The translations under genes and the position numbers were made by a program. Shown one piece after another: positions 46,381-56,519 of a stretch of 64,000 nt of DNA. The DNA is from Planctomycetia bacterium (lineage in GTDB: Bacteria; Planctomycetota; Phycisphaerae; UBA1845; UTPLA1). Below the pieces are notes generated by a model. The model saw nothing but the letters and a program-made list of their open reading frames with translations, made no database searches and was not told where the DNA came from. Position 1 is the first letter of the stretch, and every line of letters starts with the position of its first letter. Where the stretch lies: positions 3,022,470 through 3,086,469 of the forward strand of contig CP054187.1 of assembly GCA_015200345.1 (NCBI GenBank), given 5' to 3'.

Positions 46381-47652
46381 ATGGTGCCCATGTTTCATCA
46401 TGTATCACGCTGGCTTGCCGGGGTGCGACTTCTGCCCGTGCATCGGCTGGGGCTGGGTCGCGGGGGATTCTTTTTCATCGTCGGCACCGCGATGGTCGGA
46501 GCCGCCGGCCTGGATGCCGACGCCAATCTGCTCTTGATTCTGTTCGGTCTCTGCTGCGGCGGGATCGTCTTGAGTTTTTTCGCCGGCTGGCGGGGCTTGC
46601 GCGGTTTGCAGGTTGAGCGTGTGGCGCCCGAGACGGTCGTGCAGGGTCAACCGTTTGAGATCCGTTATACGCTGGTCAATCGGCGGGTCTGGGGTTGCGC
46701 AAGGGGGATTCAGCTTCAGGACATCAGCGCATCGCGCCATCGGCTGACCGTGGCGCAGGCATTGGTGCCGGCGCTCCGGCCGGCCGAGCAGATCACGCTG
46801 ACGGTCCCCGCCGTCGCGACGATGCGCGGCCGAGTCAAACTCTCGCACTTGCGTTTGAGCACGCGCTTTCCGTTTTCGATTTTCACAAAGAGCCTGATCC
46901 TCCCGCGGCCGCAGGAGATCATCGCCTTTCCACGGTTGTGCCGGATCGCATTGCCGATTCGTCAGATCAGTCAATCGGCCGATTCGGCTTCAAGCGGGTT
47001 GCTGACGTCCCGCACGCGAGGCGACGATGAGTATTACGGGATTCGTGAATACCGATCGGGCGACAACCCGCGGCGGATTCACTGGCGGCAGAGCGCTCGC
47101 ACCGGACAACTCATGATCCGAGAGATGTCGCGCTTTCAGGATCACCGCATCTGGTGCATCGTCCACACGCGCGTGGACCGGGGCGATGTGAATCAATCGG
47201 AGAACCTGGAGCGGGCGATTAGCGCCGCGGCAACGGTCTTGTGCGATGCGCTGGAGCAGGGAGCGCGCGTCGGGCTGATCTGCGACGGCCAGCCGTTCTG
47301 CGTCATGCCGCCGGGGGCAAGCCGCGCCTATCGGCCGCGCCTGCTGCGCGAGCTGGCGCTGCGCGCGGGCAGTCCGAACGCCGAGTTGGCCGAGCCGTTG
47401 CGCCGATTGGCGTGGCCGGCGCGGTGGCGTGGTCCGTGCTTGTTGTTCGCGGCGCGGGTGGATGACGATCTTCGAGCGGCGGCGGACTGGCTGGGGCGGC
47501 GTGCGGGGCCGACGGTGCTGCTGGCGCCGGGGACGCCGGCGTTTGAGACGCATTTTTGTTTTGAGGACAGGCCGGACTCTTCTGTTCCGCGGCGCCGCGG
47601 ATCCAGACCTGCTTCGCGCAGTGACGCGATCATTCGGGGAGGTCGCGGATGA
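46381..47652 (+). CDS. DUF58 domain protein
   Basis: The 423-residue protein has two N-terminal hydrophobic helices (about 27-75), a beta-rich periplasmic region and the DUF58 core with the signature YYGIREYRSGDNPRRIHW followed by RTGQLMIREM, related to a von Willebrand type A fold. DUF58 proteins are encoded next to MoxR ATPases and are presumed targets or partners. It follows the MoxR gene by 43 bases and its stop overlaps the next start (ATGA). Function not experimentally assigned in general. Confidence 0.9.
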   Translation: MVPMFHHVSRWLAGVRLLPVHRLGLGRGGFFFIVGTAMVGAAGLDADANLLLILFGLCCGGIVLSFFAGWRGLRGLQVERVAPETVVQGQPFEIRYTLVNRRVWGCARGIQLQDISASRHRLTVAQALVPALRPAEQITLTVPAVATMRGRVKLSHLRLSTRFPFSIFTKSLILPRPQEIIAFPRLCRIALPIRQISQSADSASSGLLTSRTRGDDEYYGIREYRSGDNPRRIHWRQSARTGQLMIREMSRFQDHRIWCIVHTRVDRGDVNQSENLERAISAAATVLCDALEQGARVGLICDGQPFCVMPPGASRAYRPRLLRELALRAGSPNAELAEPLRRLAWPARWRGPCLLFAARVDDDLRAAADWLGRRAGPTVLLAPGTPAFETHFCFEDRPDSSVPRRRGSRPASRSDAIIRGGRG

Positions 47653-49889
47653 TCGCACCCCGCTCGCTGATGCACGTCGGTCTGCTGGTGCTGTCGCTGG
47701 TCAACATGCTGCCGGCGCTGGAGGCCGAGGACGCGTGGTGGTATCTCGCGCTGGCGTCCGGCGCGGCGATGGTCAGTTTCGCGCTGTCGGGATCGAAATG
47801 GACTGATTCGGTGCGCCCGTCCATGATCACCGCGGGCGTGCTGTGTGCGGTTATTTATACCGTGTATGAAATGTTCCTGCGCACGGACGAAGCGCCGGTG
47901 TACATCCTGAACCTCGCGCACTTCATCATCCTGCTATGCTGCTGCAAGTTCTTCGAATTGCGCACGGCGCGCGACGCTGGCATCATCGTGCTCATGGCCT
48001 TTCTGCTGCTTATCATTGGCGCGTTTGTCAGCGCCAGCCTGTTGTTTGCCGTGGTGATCCTTATTGATCTTACATTCGGCGTCGCATGGCTGCTGGAGTT
48101 TCACACCCGATGTGAGGTTCAGCGTGTCGCCGCATCGGCCGCACAAATCCGTTCGATCGCTCGTCCGTCGCAAGAGGATGACATCGAAACACCGTTCACC
48201 CTGCGAACCCGACTCACCGGGGCATTGGGAAGCTCGCTCGGCCTCGCGGTTGTCGCCCTGGTGATCTTCATTGCCATTCCGCGCGGCTGGAGCACGGGAT
48301 TGTTCGGGCGGATGCATCGGATGGTGCCCACCGCCGTCAGCGGGTTTACGGATGAAATCACGCTGCGCGACGCGGCGATCTTTGAGGATCCGACGCCGGT
48401 CATGCGGGTCCGATTCACGCAGGCCGGGCGCGTTCTGACCGATGAGGACATTCGCCCGTTGATGCGCGGCAGCACGATGGATCGCTATGTGCGCGGGCGA
48501 TGGGAGCGGACGCACAGCTACGCACCCGCGCGGCGGCACGCGCAGCGCGGGATCAGCGTTGAGCCGCTCTTCAACGTTTCGACGCGCTACGTGCCCACCG
48601 ATCTGATGGAGCAGGACATCACGCTGTTTCAGCCGACGCGCGGGAACCTGTTCGCGGCGTACCCCCCGGTCTACTTCGGCTCGAACGATTTCTCGTTCCT
48701 CCAGCAGGATCCGGTCGATCTGTGCCTGCACACGCCGCAGGTGCCGCGGCGCGACGTGCGCTATTATGTCTATTCTCTTCGCCCGGATCGCCCCGTTTTC
48801 AATCGGCGGATCGAGTTCTCGCCGCGGACGTATTACCGCCGGGACGAAATCTCCGTCATCGCGCCGCGGGTCATCGATTTCGCCGTGGAGCTATGCCGCG
48901 ACTTCGGCAACGCACTGGACCCCCTTCAGCGCGAAACGATCGTGGCGCAGATCGAGCGCCATTTCGCCCAGGGGCCCTACACCTACACCCTCTCGCGCGG
49001 GCGGCCGCCGCACGGCGTTGATCCCGTCGAGGATTTTCTGTACACCTCACGAAAAGGACACTGCGAGTACTTCGCTTCGGCGATGGCCGTCGTCTGTCAG
49101 GCAGCCGGCATTCCTGCCCGCCTGGTCACCGGTTTCGCCGGTGGCGAGTTCGATCCGGCGTCGGGCACGTTTCAGTTTCGGCAGAAAGATGCCCACGCAT
49201 GGGTGGAGGTGTTCATTCCTGAAAAGGGCTGGTTGCCCTTCGATCCGACGCCCGCTGTCGGCGCGCGGGAGATCAACCGCGGGGGTGGATTGTTGGCACG
49301 GATAGTTCACTGGGTTGATCTGTTGCGCGCGCAGTGGTCCTCGTCCGTGGTGTTGTTTGACGCGAACCGCCGCGGTGGACTGTTGGCGCGCTTCGGCGAC
49401 TGGTTCAGGACGCTGGGCGCCGCCGGGCAGGACGGCTCGGCGATCGGAACGATCAAGGCGCTTCTCATGGGGCCGGAGATGATCCGGCCGATCGAACGCG
49501 TGATGTATTGGCTGCTGATGTTGTTGATCGCGGCCTTGCTGGTGATCCTCGTCCGTGTACTTTGGCTGACGACGCTGATCGTCCGTGCTTATCTTCCCGG
49601 TCCGAGTGGACCGGCTAGTCGCCACCCGCGACGGGCGGATGCGCGTTTTTACGATCGCCTGCTGGCCCTGCTGGAGAACAAAGGCCACGCCAAGCCCGTC
49701 TGCCTGACTCCGCTCGAATTCGCCCAGCGCCTCGCGCGGTCTCACCGCGACTTGAGCGAGATGCCGACTTTCGTACACTGGTTCTACGAGGCGCAGTTCG
49801 GCGCGCGCCCGCTGCCGCGCGATCGCATTCGGCGACTGAACGGTTTCCTCCAGCGATTGCGGGATGACCCCGCCTTTGGCACTCGGTGA
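47649..49889 (+). CDS. Transglutaminase-like membrane protein (DUF3488/TgpA-like, DUF4129)
   Basis: The 746-residue protein has six or seven N-terminal helices (DUF3488-like), then a periplasmic transglutaminase-like domain. The triad is visible: Cys in KGHCEYFASAM (about residue 470), His in DAHAWVEVF (about 515), and Asp in LPFDPTP. Another helix follows near residue 615 and a C-terminal DUF4129-like region ends the protein. Relatives such as TgpA of Pseudomonas aeruginosa are essential membrane proteins; the substrate is unknown. It overlaps the DUF58 stop by four bases and is followed by a cupredoxin-like lipoprotein gene after 12 bases. Confidence 0.9.
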   Translation: MIAPRSLMHVGLLVLSLVNMLPALEAEDAWWYLALASGAAMVSFALSGSKWTDSVRPSMITAGVLCAVIYTVYEMFLRTDEAPVYILNLAHFIILLCCCKFFELRTARDAGIIVLMAFLLLIIGAFVSASLLFAVVILIDLTFGVAWLLEFHTRCEVQRVAASAAQIRSIARPSQEDDIETPFTLRTRLTGALGSSLGLAVVALVIFIAIPRGWSTGLFGRMHRMVPTAVSGFTDEITLRDAAIFEDPTPVMRVRFTQAGRVLTDEDIRPLMRGSTMDRYVRGRWERTHSYAPARRHAQRGISVEPLFNVSTRYVPTDLMEQDITLFQPTRGNLFAAYPPVYFGSNDFSFLQQDPVDLCLHTPQVPRRDVRYYVYSLRPDRPVFNRRIEFSPRTYYRRDEISVIAPRVIDFAVELCRDFGNALDPLQRETIVAQIERHFAQGPYTYTLSRGRPPHGVDPVEDFLYTSRKGHCEYFASAMAVVCQAAGIPARLVTGFAGGEFDPASGTFQFRQKDAHAWVEVFIPEKGWLPFDPTPAVGAREINRGGGLLARIVHWVDLLRAQWSSSVVLFDANRRGGLLARFGDWFRTLGAAGQDGSAIGTIKALLMGPEMIRPIERVMYWLLMLLIAALLVILVRVLWLTTLIVRAYLPGPSGPASRHPRRADARFYDRLLALLENKGHAKPVCLTPLEFAQRLARSHRDLSEMPTFVHWFYEAQFGARPLPRDRIRRLNGFLQRLRDDPAFGTR

Positions 49890-49901
49890 AAGGGAGTTCC
49901 C

Positions 49902-50753
49902 ATGCTTCGTAGCGATGTGCCCTTTGGGCTTACCGGTATCCTTGTGTGTTGCACGCTTGGTTTGCTGTGGCAGATCGGGTGCGATTCGGGGAAGCCCGCC
50001 TCTCCCAGCGAGCCCAAGCCGTCCGCGCCCGGTGAGGCCGCTCCATCCGCCGCGACCTTGTCGGGTTCGACCGGCCAGCCCGCGCAGCCGTCCCCGCCGG
50101 ATCATTATGGCGACCGCGTGGTCGAGGGCATCGTGAAACTCGGCTCGGCCCTGCCGCCGGCGCGGCCGCTTCAGCTCACCGCCGATCCGGTCTGTGCCCG
50201 TCTGCATGGCGGCAAGCCGGTCTTTCCACAGGGGCGTGACGTGGGAGCCGAGGGCCTGCTTCCTCATGTGTTTGTCTATATCAAGCGAGGCATCGACGGC
50301 AAGTACACGCCGCCGTCCGAGCCGGTCGTGCTCGATCAGCGCTCGTGCATTTACGTCCCGCATGTCTTCGGCATCCTGTGCGGCCAGACCCTTTCGATCC
50401 GCAACGGCGATCCGACGGCGCACAACGTTCACGCGCTGGCCAAGAAGAACGAGGCCTTTAACATCGCCCAGGCCAACCAGGGCGCCCAGGCGACCAAGGT
50501 CTTCAACCGGTCCGAAGTCATGCTCAAGATCAAGTGCGACGTGCACAACTGGATGGAGGCCTATGCCGGTGTGCTGACACATCCGTTCTTCGCGGTGACA
50601 GCCGAGGACGGCGCGTTTCGCATTCCGCGTCTGCCGCCGGGCAAGTACACCGTCGAGGCGTGGCATGAGTTGTTCGGCACGATGTCGCAGGAAGTGGATC
50701 TGACGACCGCCGCCGGCGCAAAGCTGGAGTTTGTTTATAAGAAGTCGCCGTGA
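49902..50753 (+). CDS. Cupredoxin-like lipoprotein with carboxypeptidase-regulatory-like tail
   Basis: The 283-residue protein has a signal peptide ending QIGC (lipobox-like) and a Pro/Ser-rich linker. A cupredoxin-like domain follows, with candidate copper ligands in TAHNVHAL (His, about residue 175) and KCDVHNWM (Cys about 211, His, Met). The last part, DGAFRIPRLPPGKYTVEAWHE, is the CarboxypepD regulatory-like beta module. It may carry electrons or copper in the periplasm. GGGAG sits before the ATG. It is the last gene of the MoxR cluster and is followed by a perfect hairpin TTCATGCG/CGCATGAA (50781-50798) and a terminator. Confidence 0.75.
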   Translation: MLRSDVPFGLTGILVCCTLGLLWQIGCDSGKPASPSEPKPSAPGEAAPSAATLSGSTGQPAQPSPPDHYGDRVVEGIVKLGSALPPARPLQLTADPVCARLHGGKPVFPQGRDVGAEGLLPHVFVYIKRGIDGKYTPPSEPVVLDQRSCIYVPHVFGILCGQTLSIRNGDPTAHNVHALAKKNEAFNIAQANQGAQATKVFNRSEVMLKIKCDVHNWMEAYAGVLTHPFFAVTAEDGAFRIPRLPPGKYTVEAWHELFGTMSQEVDLTTAAGAKLEFVYKKSP

Positions 50754-50820
50754 TTCGACGCGTCAAGCAGGCGGAATGGGTTCATGCGTCCGCATGAATT
50801 CGCGTAAGCGGTCCCAAAGC

Positions 50821-50853
50821 AAAAGCCCCAGGCAGGATTGCCCGGGGCTTTTT
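50821..50853. terminator. Bidirectional Rho-independent terminator
   Basis: AAAAGCCCC pairs with GGGGCTTTT, continuing into GGC/GCC with one mismatch and a six-base loop. T-runs occur on both strands, so it can terminate both the MoxR/cupredoxin operon and the convergent M6 protease gene. Confidence 0.9.
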
Positions 50854-50900
50854 GATTTGAGCACTTCAACGCAGCTCATGGCCGCATCGTCTCGAAACGA

Positions 50901-53900
50901 TCATCGCATCCGACGGTTCGTTCGAATCCGTCTGCGGATGCCGTAGCCCACCGCCATGAGCGGCAGGAGGCCGCCGGCGCCGCAATTGCCCGCGCCGACG
51001 CCGCAGGCCGCGGGCGTCGGGATGGGCGTCGGCGTTGTGCCGGGACCGCCGGGGGCCGTGTCGCACAGGTCACCGATGCCGTCGTTGTCGCTGTCGCGCT
51101 GGAGCGGGTTGGCGATGTTTGGACAATTGTCAAGATTGTCCGGCACGCCGTCGTTGTCCGTGTCGGTCGGCGCAACCGGTCCGCCGCCGTCGCCGCTGAT
51201 GCAGTCGACGAATCCGTCGCCATCGAGGTCGATGTCCGGCACGCCGCAGCCGCATACCCCCGGAGCGATCTTCGCCGGATCAGCCGGGCATCCGTCGCAG
51301 ACATTGCCCGCTGCGTCGTTGTCGGCGTTGGCCTGATCGGAGTTGGCGACCGTCGGACAGTTGTCGCAGGCGTCGGCGAACCCGTCGCCGTCGCTGTCGA
51401 TCTGGCTGGGGTTGAAGACGAACGGACAGTTGTCAAGGTTGTTCGGCACGCCGTCGCCGTCGGAGTCGTTGTCGCACGGATCGCCCATGCCATCGTTGTC
51501 GCCGTCGGTCTGGGACGGGTTGGCGATGAACGGACAATTGTCGCAGACATCTCCGACGCCGTCGGAGTCGGTATCGGTCTGCGTCGGGTTGGCGTCATCC
51601 GGGCAGTTGTCGTTGACGTCCTGGATCCCGTCGCCATCGGTGTCAATGAAAGCTTCGTTGACCACAACTTGCGTGGTCGTCTGTCCGGACAACGGCGGCG
51701 GACCCGACAGCGGGTTCGTGATGGTGAGCGTGACCGTGTACCCACCCGGAGGCGACGGATTGTTGTAGGTCTTCGTCACGACGGGCAACGTCGATGTCGT
51801 GCTATCGCCGAAGTCCCACAGGTAAGTCAGGTTCGGGTTGAGCAGGCCCTGCTCATCGCGCGAGGCTGTGCCGTCGAACGTCACGCGCAGCGGCGCCGTG
51901 CGATTCGGGTTGGTAAGATCGTCCGGAAACGTCACGGCAATCGCCGGGAACAGTTGCGGCACGACGTTCCCGTTGATCACCTGGATCGGCGCGCTGTAGG
52001 CCGTCTTGCCGGTCGTGACCATCGTAATGCGATCGGGGACGCCATTCGGATTGCCGTCGGTGAAGCTCCAGACGCGATAAGTCACGGCCGTGCCGGTGCC
52101 CGGATTGGTGGCCAGGCGCAGGCGTTTGTTAGTTGGTACGGACAGAATTGTATAGAAGCCGGGCGTAACACCCGTGCCGCCGGTGATGCGCACCTGATCG
52201 CCGGCGCGGAATTGTGTGGCGATGAAGTTCGCGTTGGGATCCTCAAGGATGAACTGGCCGCCGATCGTGCTGACCGTGGTGGACGCGCCGCCGCCGATCA
52301 GGGCATTTGAAACGATCGTGAACGCAAGGCCGGCCGAGGCGGCGTTGTACGGCACGCCGGTGACGGCATTGGCCTGCTGGCCGGAGAGGGTTCCTTCGAC
52401 GCGCCAGACTTCGGCGCCGGCGGTCGAGTCGTCGATGCAGGTGACCGACCATCCCTCGAGCTTCGACGCCGCGATGTCAACCGCGATGGCGCCAAGCGTG
52501 CCGCGGCCCTTGTTGGTGACATCGGGCCGAGGCGTGGAGTTCTTCGGATCGACCACGCCGTCCTGGCCGGGGCCGGGGACGAGTCGCGCATAGAAGCGAT
52601 ACGTTCCGTCGCTCAAACTGTTAAGCGGAATCTGCCGCGTGTCGTTGACGACGCCGGGACCGCTTTTTGGGCCCTGGTTGAGCAGGGTGCCGTTGTAACC
52701 CGACGAGTCGTTGTCGGCGTAGATTTCGATGTTCGTCCCGCCGGCGAAGTCAAAGGCTTCGAACTGCAACGGGTAGGATCCGTTTGGCGCGGTGCCGCCC
52801 GGCGGGCGGATGAAGCGCAACTCGGGGACCTCACGCGAATTCCACAGGAACGTCACCAGCGAGTGCGTCGGCTGGGTGATGATGTTGGTGATCTGAATGC
52901 CGCTTTGCGGATTGACGCCGTACCAGTTGGAGTTCGGATCGGTCGTGGCGTTCCACAGATCGCCGGTGGTGAACGGATCGCCGGCGTCGCCCGCGTTCTC
53001 GCCGTTCTCCAGTTGGTGCAGGCCGTCGGCCTGGAGGATCGAGTAGGCGAAGTGGCCGCCGATGCGCTGTTGGAGCGGTAGACCTTCGAAGTTGGCCCCG
53101 AAGTCGGTATGCATGATCATCATGCCGTCGCCGGGGAGGATGCGAGAGAAATTGACCTGATCCGGGCTGATCGGAATCTGCCGTGTCAGCCGCCAGAAGT
53201 AGAACCGCTCGCCGGGGCGATTGAGATTCGTGTAGTAATACACCGCACGGAGCGGGTCGAAGGCGTAGTCGGTCAGCACAAGGGTCGTCAGCACGCCCGG
53301 CGAGACCTCGGTGCGGATGTCATTCGTCTGTATCCACGGCTCGTGCGGCGGGACGGCCGTCGCGCCGGTGCCCTGTTCCTTCAGGAAGGGCGCGGGGTGT
53401 ACCAGCGCGCCCGACATGATGTCCCAGATGCCGACCGGGAAGTTCTCGATGCCGTTGATGTACACGTCGTAGTCGTACAGGTCGGGGTAGCCTTCCCAGA
53501 CGTGCAGGAATTCATGAGCCATGAGGCCGATGCCGAAGTCGTTCACGACCTGGCCCGATTCGCCGACGCTGTCGATGGCGGTGACAAAGTCGGAGAATTG
53601 CGTGGGCACGGTCGCCGGCTTGCTCAAGGGCGATCCCGGCGGCAGGTTGTCGTTCACGAGCATCGGCAGATCCATCGCCGGCGCGGGCAACTGGAAGAGA
53701 CCGCGTCCGCCGGCCGCCAGCCCGTCGGCGTAGAGATTGGGCGGCAGCAGGATCGTGCCGGAGCAGAACAGGGTGCCGCCGACGTCCATGGTCACGTCGT
53801 CGAAATCGAAGGCTTCGTCCAGTGCCGCGATGGTGTCTTCGGTCATGCGGCGGCGGTTGAAGGGATACCGGCTGCCAGGTCCGCCATCGTTGGGCGTCGT

Positions 53901-56519
53901 CGGGAACTCGTCGAGCGCGTAGTTTTCCGTGTTCAAGGCGCGAGACTCGCCGAGATCCAGCAGGCCGTCAAGGTTGAAGTCGCGCTTGATCGGACTGTTT
54001 CCCCGGACGATGTTGATGTCTACCTTGCCGAAGATGGTCGGTGGCGCGCTGGGCGGCTGGGTGTTGATGACAAACACGTTGTTGAAGCTGTCAATGGCGT
54101 AAATCTGCTCGGCCGGCTGATCGACGTTGGGCGCCAGATCCTGAACGGGCGGTAGCGTGGCCGCCATGTTCCCCGGCGTCACGTCGGCGGTGAAAATGTC
54201 GACGATGGCCAGTTGGTTCATGGAGCGCGTGATTCCATAGAGGATGCCGCCGAACTCGGCGCGAAACGCCAGTTGATAGACCGGTTCATCCATCACGCCG
54301 ACGATGTTGCTGACGCCCGTGCCGGGGTCGATGATGTAGAGGTTGTCATTCAGGGCGCTGACGGCGAACATCATGCCCGAGCTTGAATCCACTTCGACGC
54401 TGGTCGGCGCGAAAAAGTCCACGTTAAAAGCGAATGTGCACTGTCCAGTCGTGCGGTCGACGGTATAGACGCGCCCGAAAAGCCCGAAGAGCTGCGTGGT
54501 CAGACAATACATCACGTCGGAGTTCGAGTTGTACGTCAACCCGAGAATGTCTTCATCATTGGGTATGCCTGTGAGCGAACCAATGATCTCCACGGGAATC
54601 GGCGTCGTGGACGTCATGGTCGGGAAGTCAAAGCGCAGCAGTTGCCGGGCCGACGGATTGGTGGTGTAGGTCTTCATCTCGCTGATCACATACGCCAATC
54701 CGCGTCCGCCCTCGAAACTGCTCGGAATGTTCGTCAGCAATTCGATCGACATCTGGTTGCCGGCATCAAAGCCGTTGGCGCCGTGGACGTTGTAGGCCCA
54801 GGGACCTGCCGGCGGAATCGTCCCGTCCGGACCGCCCGCGCCCGACGGCGTGCCGGTGCCGATGTCTTCTCCGTAATAATTCGTGCTCGTTGGGGAAGTC
54901 ACTTCGCCAAGACGACCATCCCCGCCATACTGCGTTCCGCCGAACGTGCCGAGCGTGGAGTGGGCCTGCAAGTGATAACGCGACGAGGGCAGATCGGTGT
55001 ATTCCGGCGGTCCATCGTAGAAATCAATGAAGCTGTCGCCGTTCGTATCGAGGCTGTCGGGGTAGATTCGCTCGCCGCCGCCGGATGGCTGACCCGGATC
55101 GACTGAACCGTCGCCGTATTCGCCGTCGCCCTGCGGATCGACCGGATCCACCGGAAACGGATCGAGCAGAACCGGCGGAGTGCCACTTTGGCAGTCGGCT
55201 CCGGGAGGAATCGGTACGCCGTTGAGGTCAACGGGCACACAAGGCACCATGGGTTGCGCGACACGAGCGCGCGAGCCGCCGGTGTTTGGATTAAACGCGA
55301 TGGTCGGATCCGCCAGATTGTCCGTGGGCTGCTGCGGGTCGAACGGAACCATGTTCGGGATCGCGACCGGAAAATCCGGAGCACGCGGCGTCGGTGGAAC
55401 GGCCACGCCGGCGTTCACATGCACTTCCTGCCAGTAATCGGCCCACCAGCCTTCGTAGTCCCACGGATAAACACTCAATGCCGGCGGCACGGTCGCCACG
55501 TCTGTCAGAAATTGATTGAGGTCAGATCGCTGAATCATCTTGCTGCCGGGACCGGTGGATTCCAGCCAGCGATCAGGGCCGTCGTACTGGTTGTTGCCGC
55601 ACCGCGCGATCAGGGCTTGCACGTCGCCCGGGTAATTGTGACTGATGTAGTCGATCGCGAACTGGCGACTGATCGGATCGGGGTTCTTGGCGCTGGGGTC
55701 GAGCCTCACCCAGCGTTCCGGCGGATTGCTGACGGTCGGATCGTATTTGACAAGGAAATCCTCGTACGGCTCGGGGAAATCCCACTGCCCGTCGCGGTCG
55801 ATGTCCGTGCAGATTTCAGTCTGCTCGATGATCGTGTTAAGGCCGTTGGCATTGCAGCCGGGGGTGCCCCAGCCACTCCGCGTCGGTTCCAGCAGCCGGT
55901 CGTAACGGCCGTTGTTGTTCAGATCGAGAAACCGCTCACCCGGCGTCCACCAGCCGTCGACCAGGCCCGGCGTGCGAACGGTCACCGGTGCCATGATATC
56001 GAGGGGCGTGCCCGTGCCCGGCATATTGCCGTTGTAGTCGATCAGGATCATCTGCTCGGCTTCAAGCAAACGCTCGCTGGCTCCTTGCGTAAACGTTCCG
56101 TCGCCGTCTAGGTTGCTAAATTGAATTCGAAAACCGTTCAGCGACGTCGCGCCGGCTACGTTTGTCGCGCCGCCCGGACCGCTCACCACGTCGCCGATCG
56201 GCAGCGCCGGCCACGGCACTTCCACCCAGCCGTACACGTCGCCGCTCACGGTCACCGTGCGATAGGAAATCTCGTGCCAGTACTCGGCGAACGACGCGAC
56301 GTTAGGCTTGACCTTGTCGAAGTACTGGTCCCAGATCTGATTCCTATTCGCCAGCACCAGCGGGTTCCCGCCGACGCTCTTGCGCGGCACAGCCAGCATG
56401 ACCACGAAGCGCCGCTCCTCGGCCGATGCCTGACGCACCGACGCAGGGAAGGCCGCTACCATGCCCACGATTGACAAATAAACAAACGTCTTCGTTATGC
56501 GAAGCCTGCGCCGCATCAT
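50901..56519 (-). CDS. Giant secreted M6-type metalloprotease with PKD and thrombospondin type-3 repeats
   Basis: The 1872-residue protein has a signal peptide (cleavage near residue 33). The N-terminal part is followed by a beta-propeller-like region (about 605-825) before a zinc motif HEFLHVWEGYPDLYD at 1002-1016, and then the M6 region with GIWDIMSG and the GDGMMIMHTD and ITNIITQ segments. The motif has one more residue than the M6 pattern HExxHxxGxPD, so activity is uncertain. A PKD domain (about 1525-1606) and several thrombospondin type-3 calcium repeats (about 1625-1816) follow. The C-terminal tail, with CGAGGLLPL, a hydrophobic stretch and RRRIR, resembles a sorting signal. GGGAG precedes the ATG at 56519. 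Confidence 0.85.
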   Translation of the reverse strand: MMRRRLRITKTFVYLSIVGMVAAFPASVRQASAEERRFVVMLAVPRKSVGGNPLVLANRNQIWDQYFDKVKPNVASFAEYWHEISYRTVTVSGDVYGWVEVPWPALPIGDVVSGPGGATNVAGATSLNGFRIQFSNLDGDGTFTQGASERLLEAEQMILIDYNGNMPGTGTPLDIMAPVTVRTPGLVDGWWTPGERFLDLNNNGRYDRLLEPTRSGWGTPGCNANGLNTIIEQTEICTDIDRDGQWDFPEPYEDFLVKYDPTVSNPPERWVRLDPSAKNPDPISRQFAIDYISHNYPGDVQALIARCGNNQYDGPDRWLESTGPGSKMIQRSDLNQFLTDVATVPPALSVYPWDYEGWWADYWQEVHVNAGVAVPPTPRAPDFPVAIPNMVPFDPQQPTDNLADPTIAFNPNTGGSRARVAQPMVPCVPVDLNGVPIPPGADCQSGTPPVLLDPFPVDPVDPQGDGEYGDGSVDPGQPSGGGERIYPDSLDTNGDSFIDFYDGPPEYTDLPSSRYHLQAHSTLGTFGGTQYGGDGRLGEVTSPTSTNYYGEDIGTGTPSGAGGPDGTIPPAGPWAYNVHGANGFDAGNQMSIELLTNIPSSFEGGRGLAYVISEMKTYTTNPSARQLLRFDFPTMTSTTPIPVEIIGSLTGIPNDEDILGLTYNSNSDVMYCLTTQLFGLFGRVYTVDRTTGQCTFAFNVDFFAPTSVEVDSSSGMMFAVSALNDNLYIIDPGTGVSNIVGVMDEPVYQLAFRAEFGGILYGITRSMNQLAIVDIFTADVTPGNMAATLPPVQDLAPNVDQPAEQIYAIDSFNNVFVINTQPPSAPPTIFGKVDINIVRGNSPIKRDFNLDGLLDLGESRALNTENYALDEFPTTPNDGGPGSRYPFNRRRMTEDTIAALDEAFDFDDVTMDVGGTLFCSGTILLPPNLYADGLAAGGRGLFQLPAPAMDLPMLVNDNLPPGSPLSKPATVPTQFSDFVTAIDSVGESGQVVNDFGIGLMAHEFLHVWEGYPDLYDYDVYINGIENFPVGIWDIMSGALVHPAPFLKEQGTGATAVPPHEPWIQTNDIRTEVSPGVLTTLVLTDYAFDPLRAVYYYTNLNRPGERFYFWRLTRQIPISPDQVNFSRILPGDGMMIMHTDFGANFEGLPLQQRIGGHFAYSILQADGLHQLENGENAGDAGDPFTTGDLWNATTDPNSNWYGVNPQSGIQITNIITQPTHSLVTFLWNSREVPELRFIRPPGGTAPNGSYPLQFEAFDFAGGTNIEIYADNDSSGYNGTLLNQGPKSGPGVVNDTRQIPLNSLSDGTYRFYARLVPGPGQDGVVDPKNSTPRPDVTNKGRGTLGAIAVDIAASKLEGWSVTCIDDSTAGAEVWRVEGTLSGQQANAVTGVPYNAASAGLAFTIVSNALIGGGASTTVSTIGGQFILEDPNANFIATQFRAGDQVRITGGTGVTPGFYTILSVPTNKRLRLATNPGTGTAVTYRVWSFTDGNPNGVPDRITMVTTGKTAYSAPIQVINGNVVPQLFPAIAVTFPDDLTNPNRTAPLRVTFDGTASRDEQGLLNPNLTYLWDFGDSTTSTLPVVTKTYNNPSPPGGYTVTLTITNPLSGPPPLSGQTTTQVVVNEAFIDTDGDGIQDVNDNCPDDANPTQTDTDSDGVGDVCDNCPFIANPSQTDGDNDGMGDPCDNDSDGDGVPNNLDNCPFVFNPSQIDSDGDGFADACDNCPTVANSDQANADNDAAGNVCDGCPADPAKIAPGVCGCGVPDIDLDGDGFVDCISGDGGGPVAPTDTDNDGVPDNLDNCPNIANPLQRDSDNDGIGDLCDTAPGGPGTTPTPIPTPAACGVGAGNCGAGGLLPLMAVGYGIRRRIRTNRRMR

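Noticed and set aside
43716..46391. An 891-codon minus-strand frame across the nrnA-like to MoxR genes
   Set aside because: It lies opposite several well-supported genes and has an Arg/His-rich composition with no recognisable domain.
51070..51650. Tandem repeats that could be taken for a CRISPR array
   Set aside because: They encode the thrombospondin type-3 calcium repeats of the M6 protease and vary in spacing and sequence.
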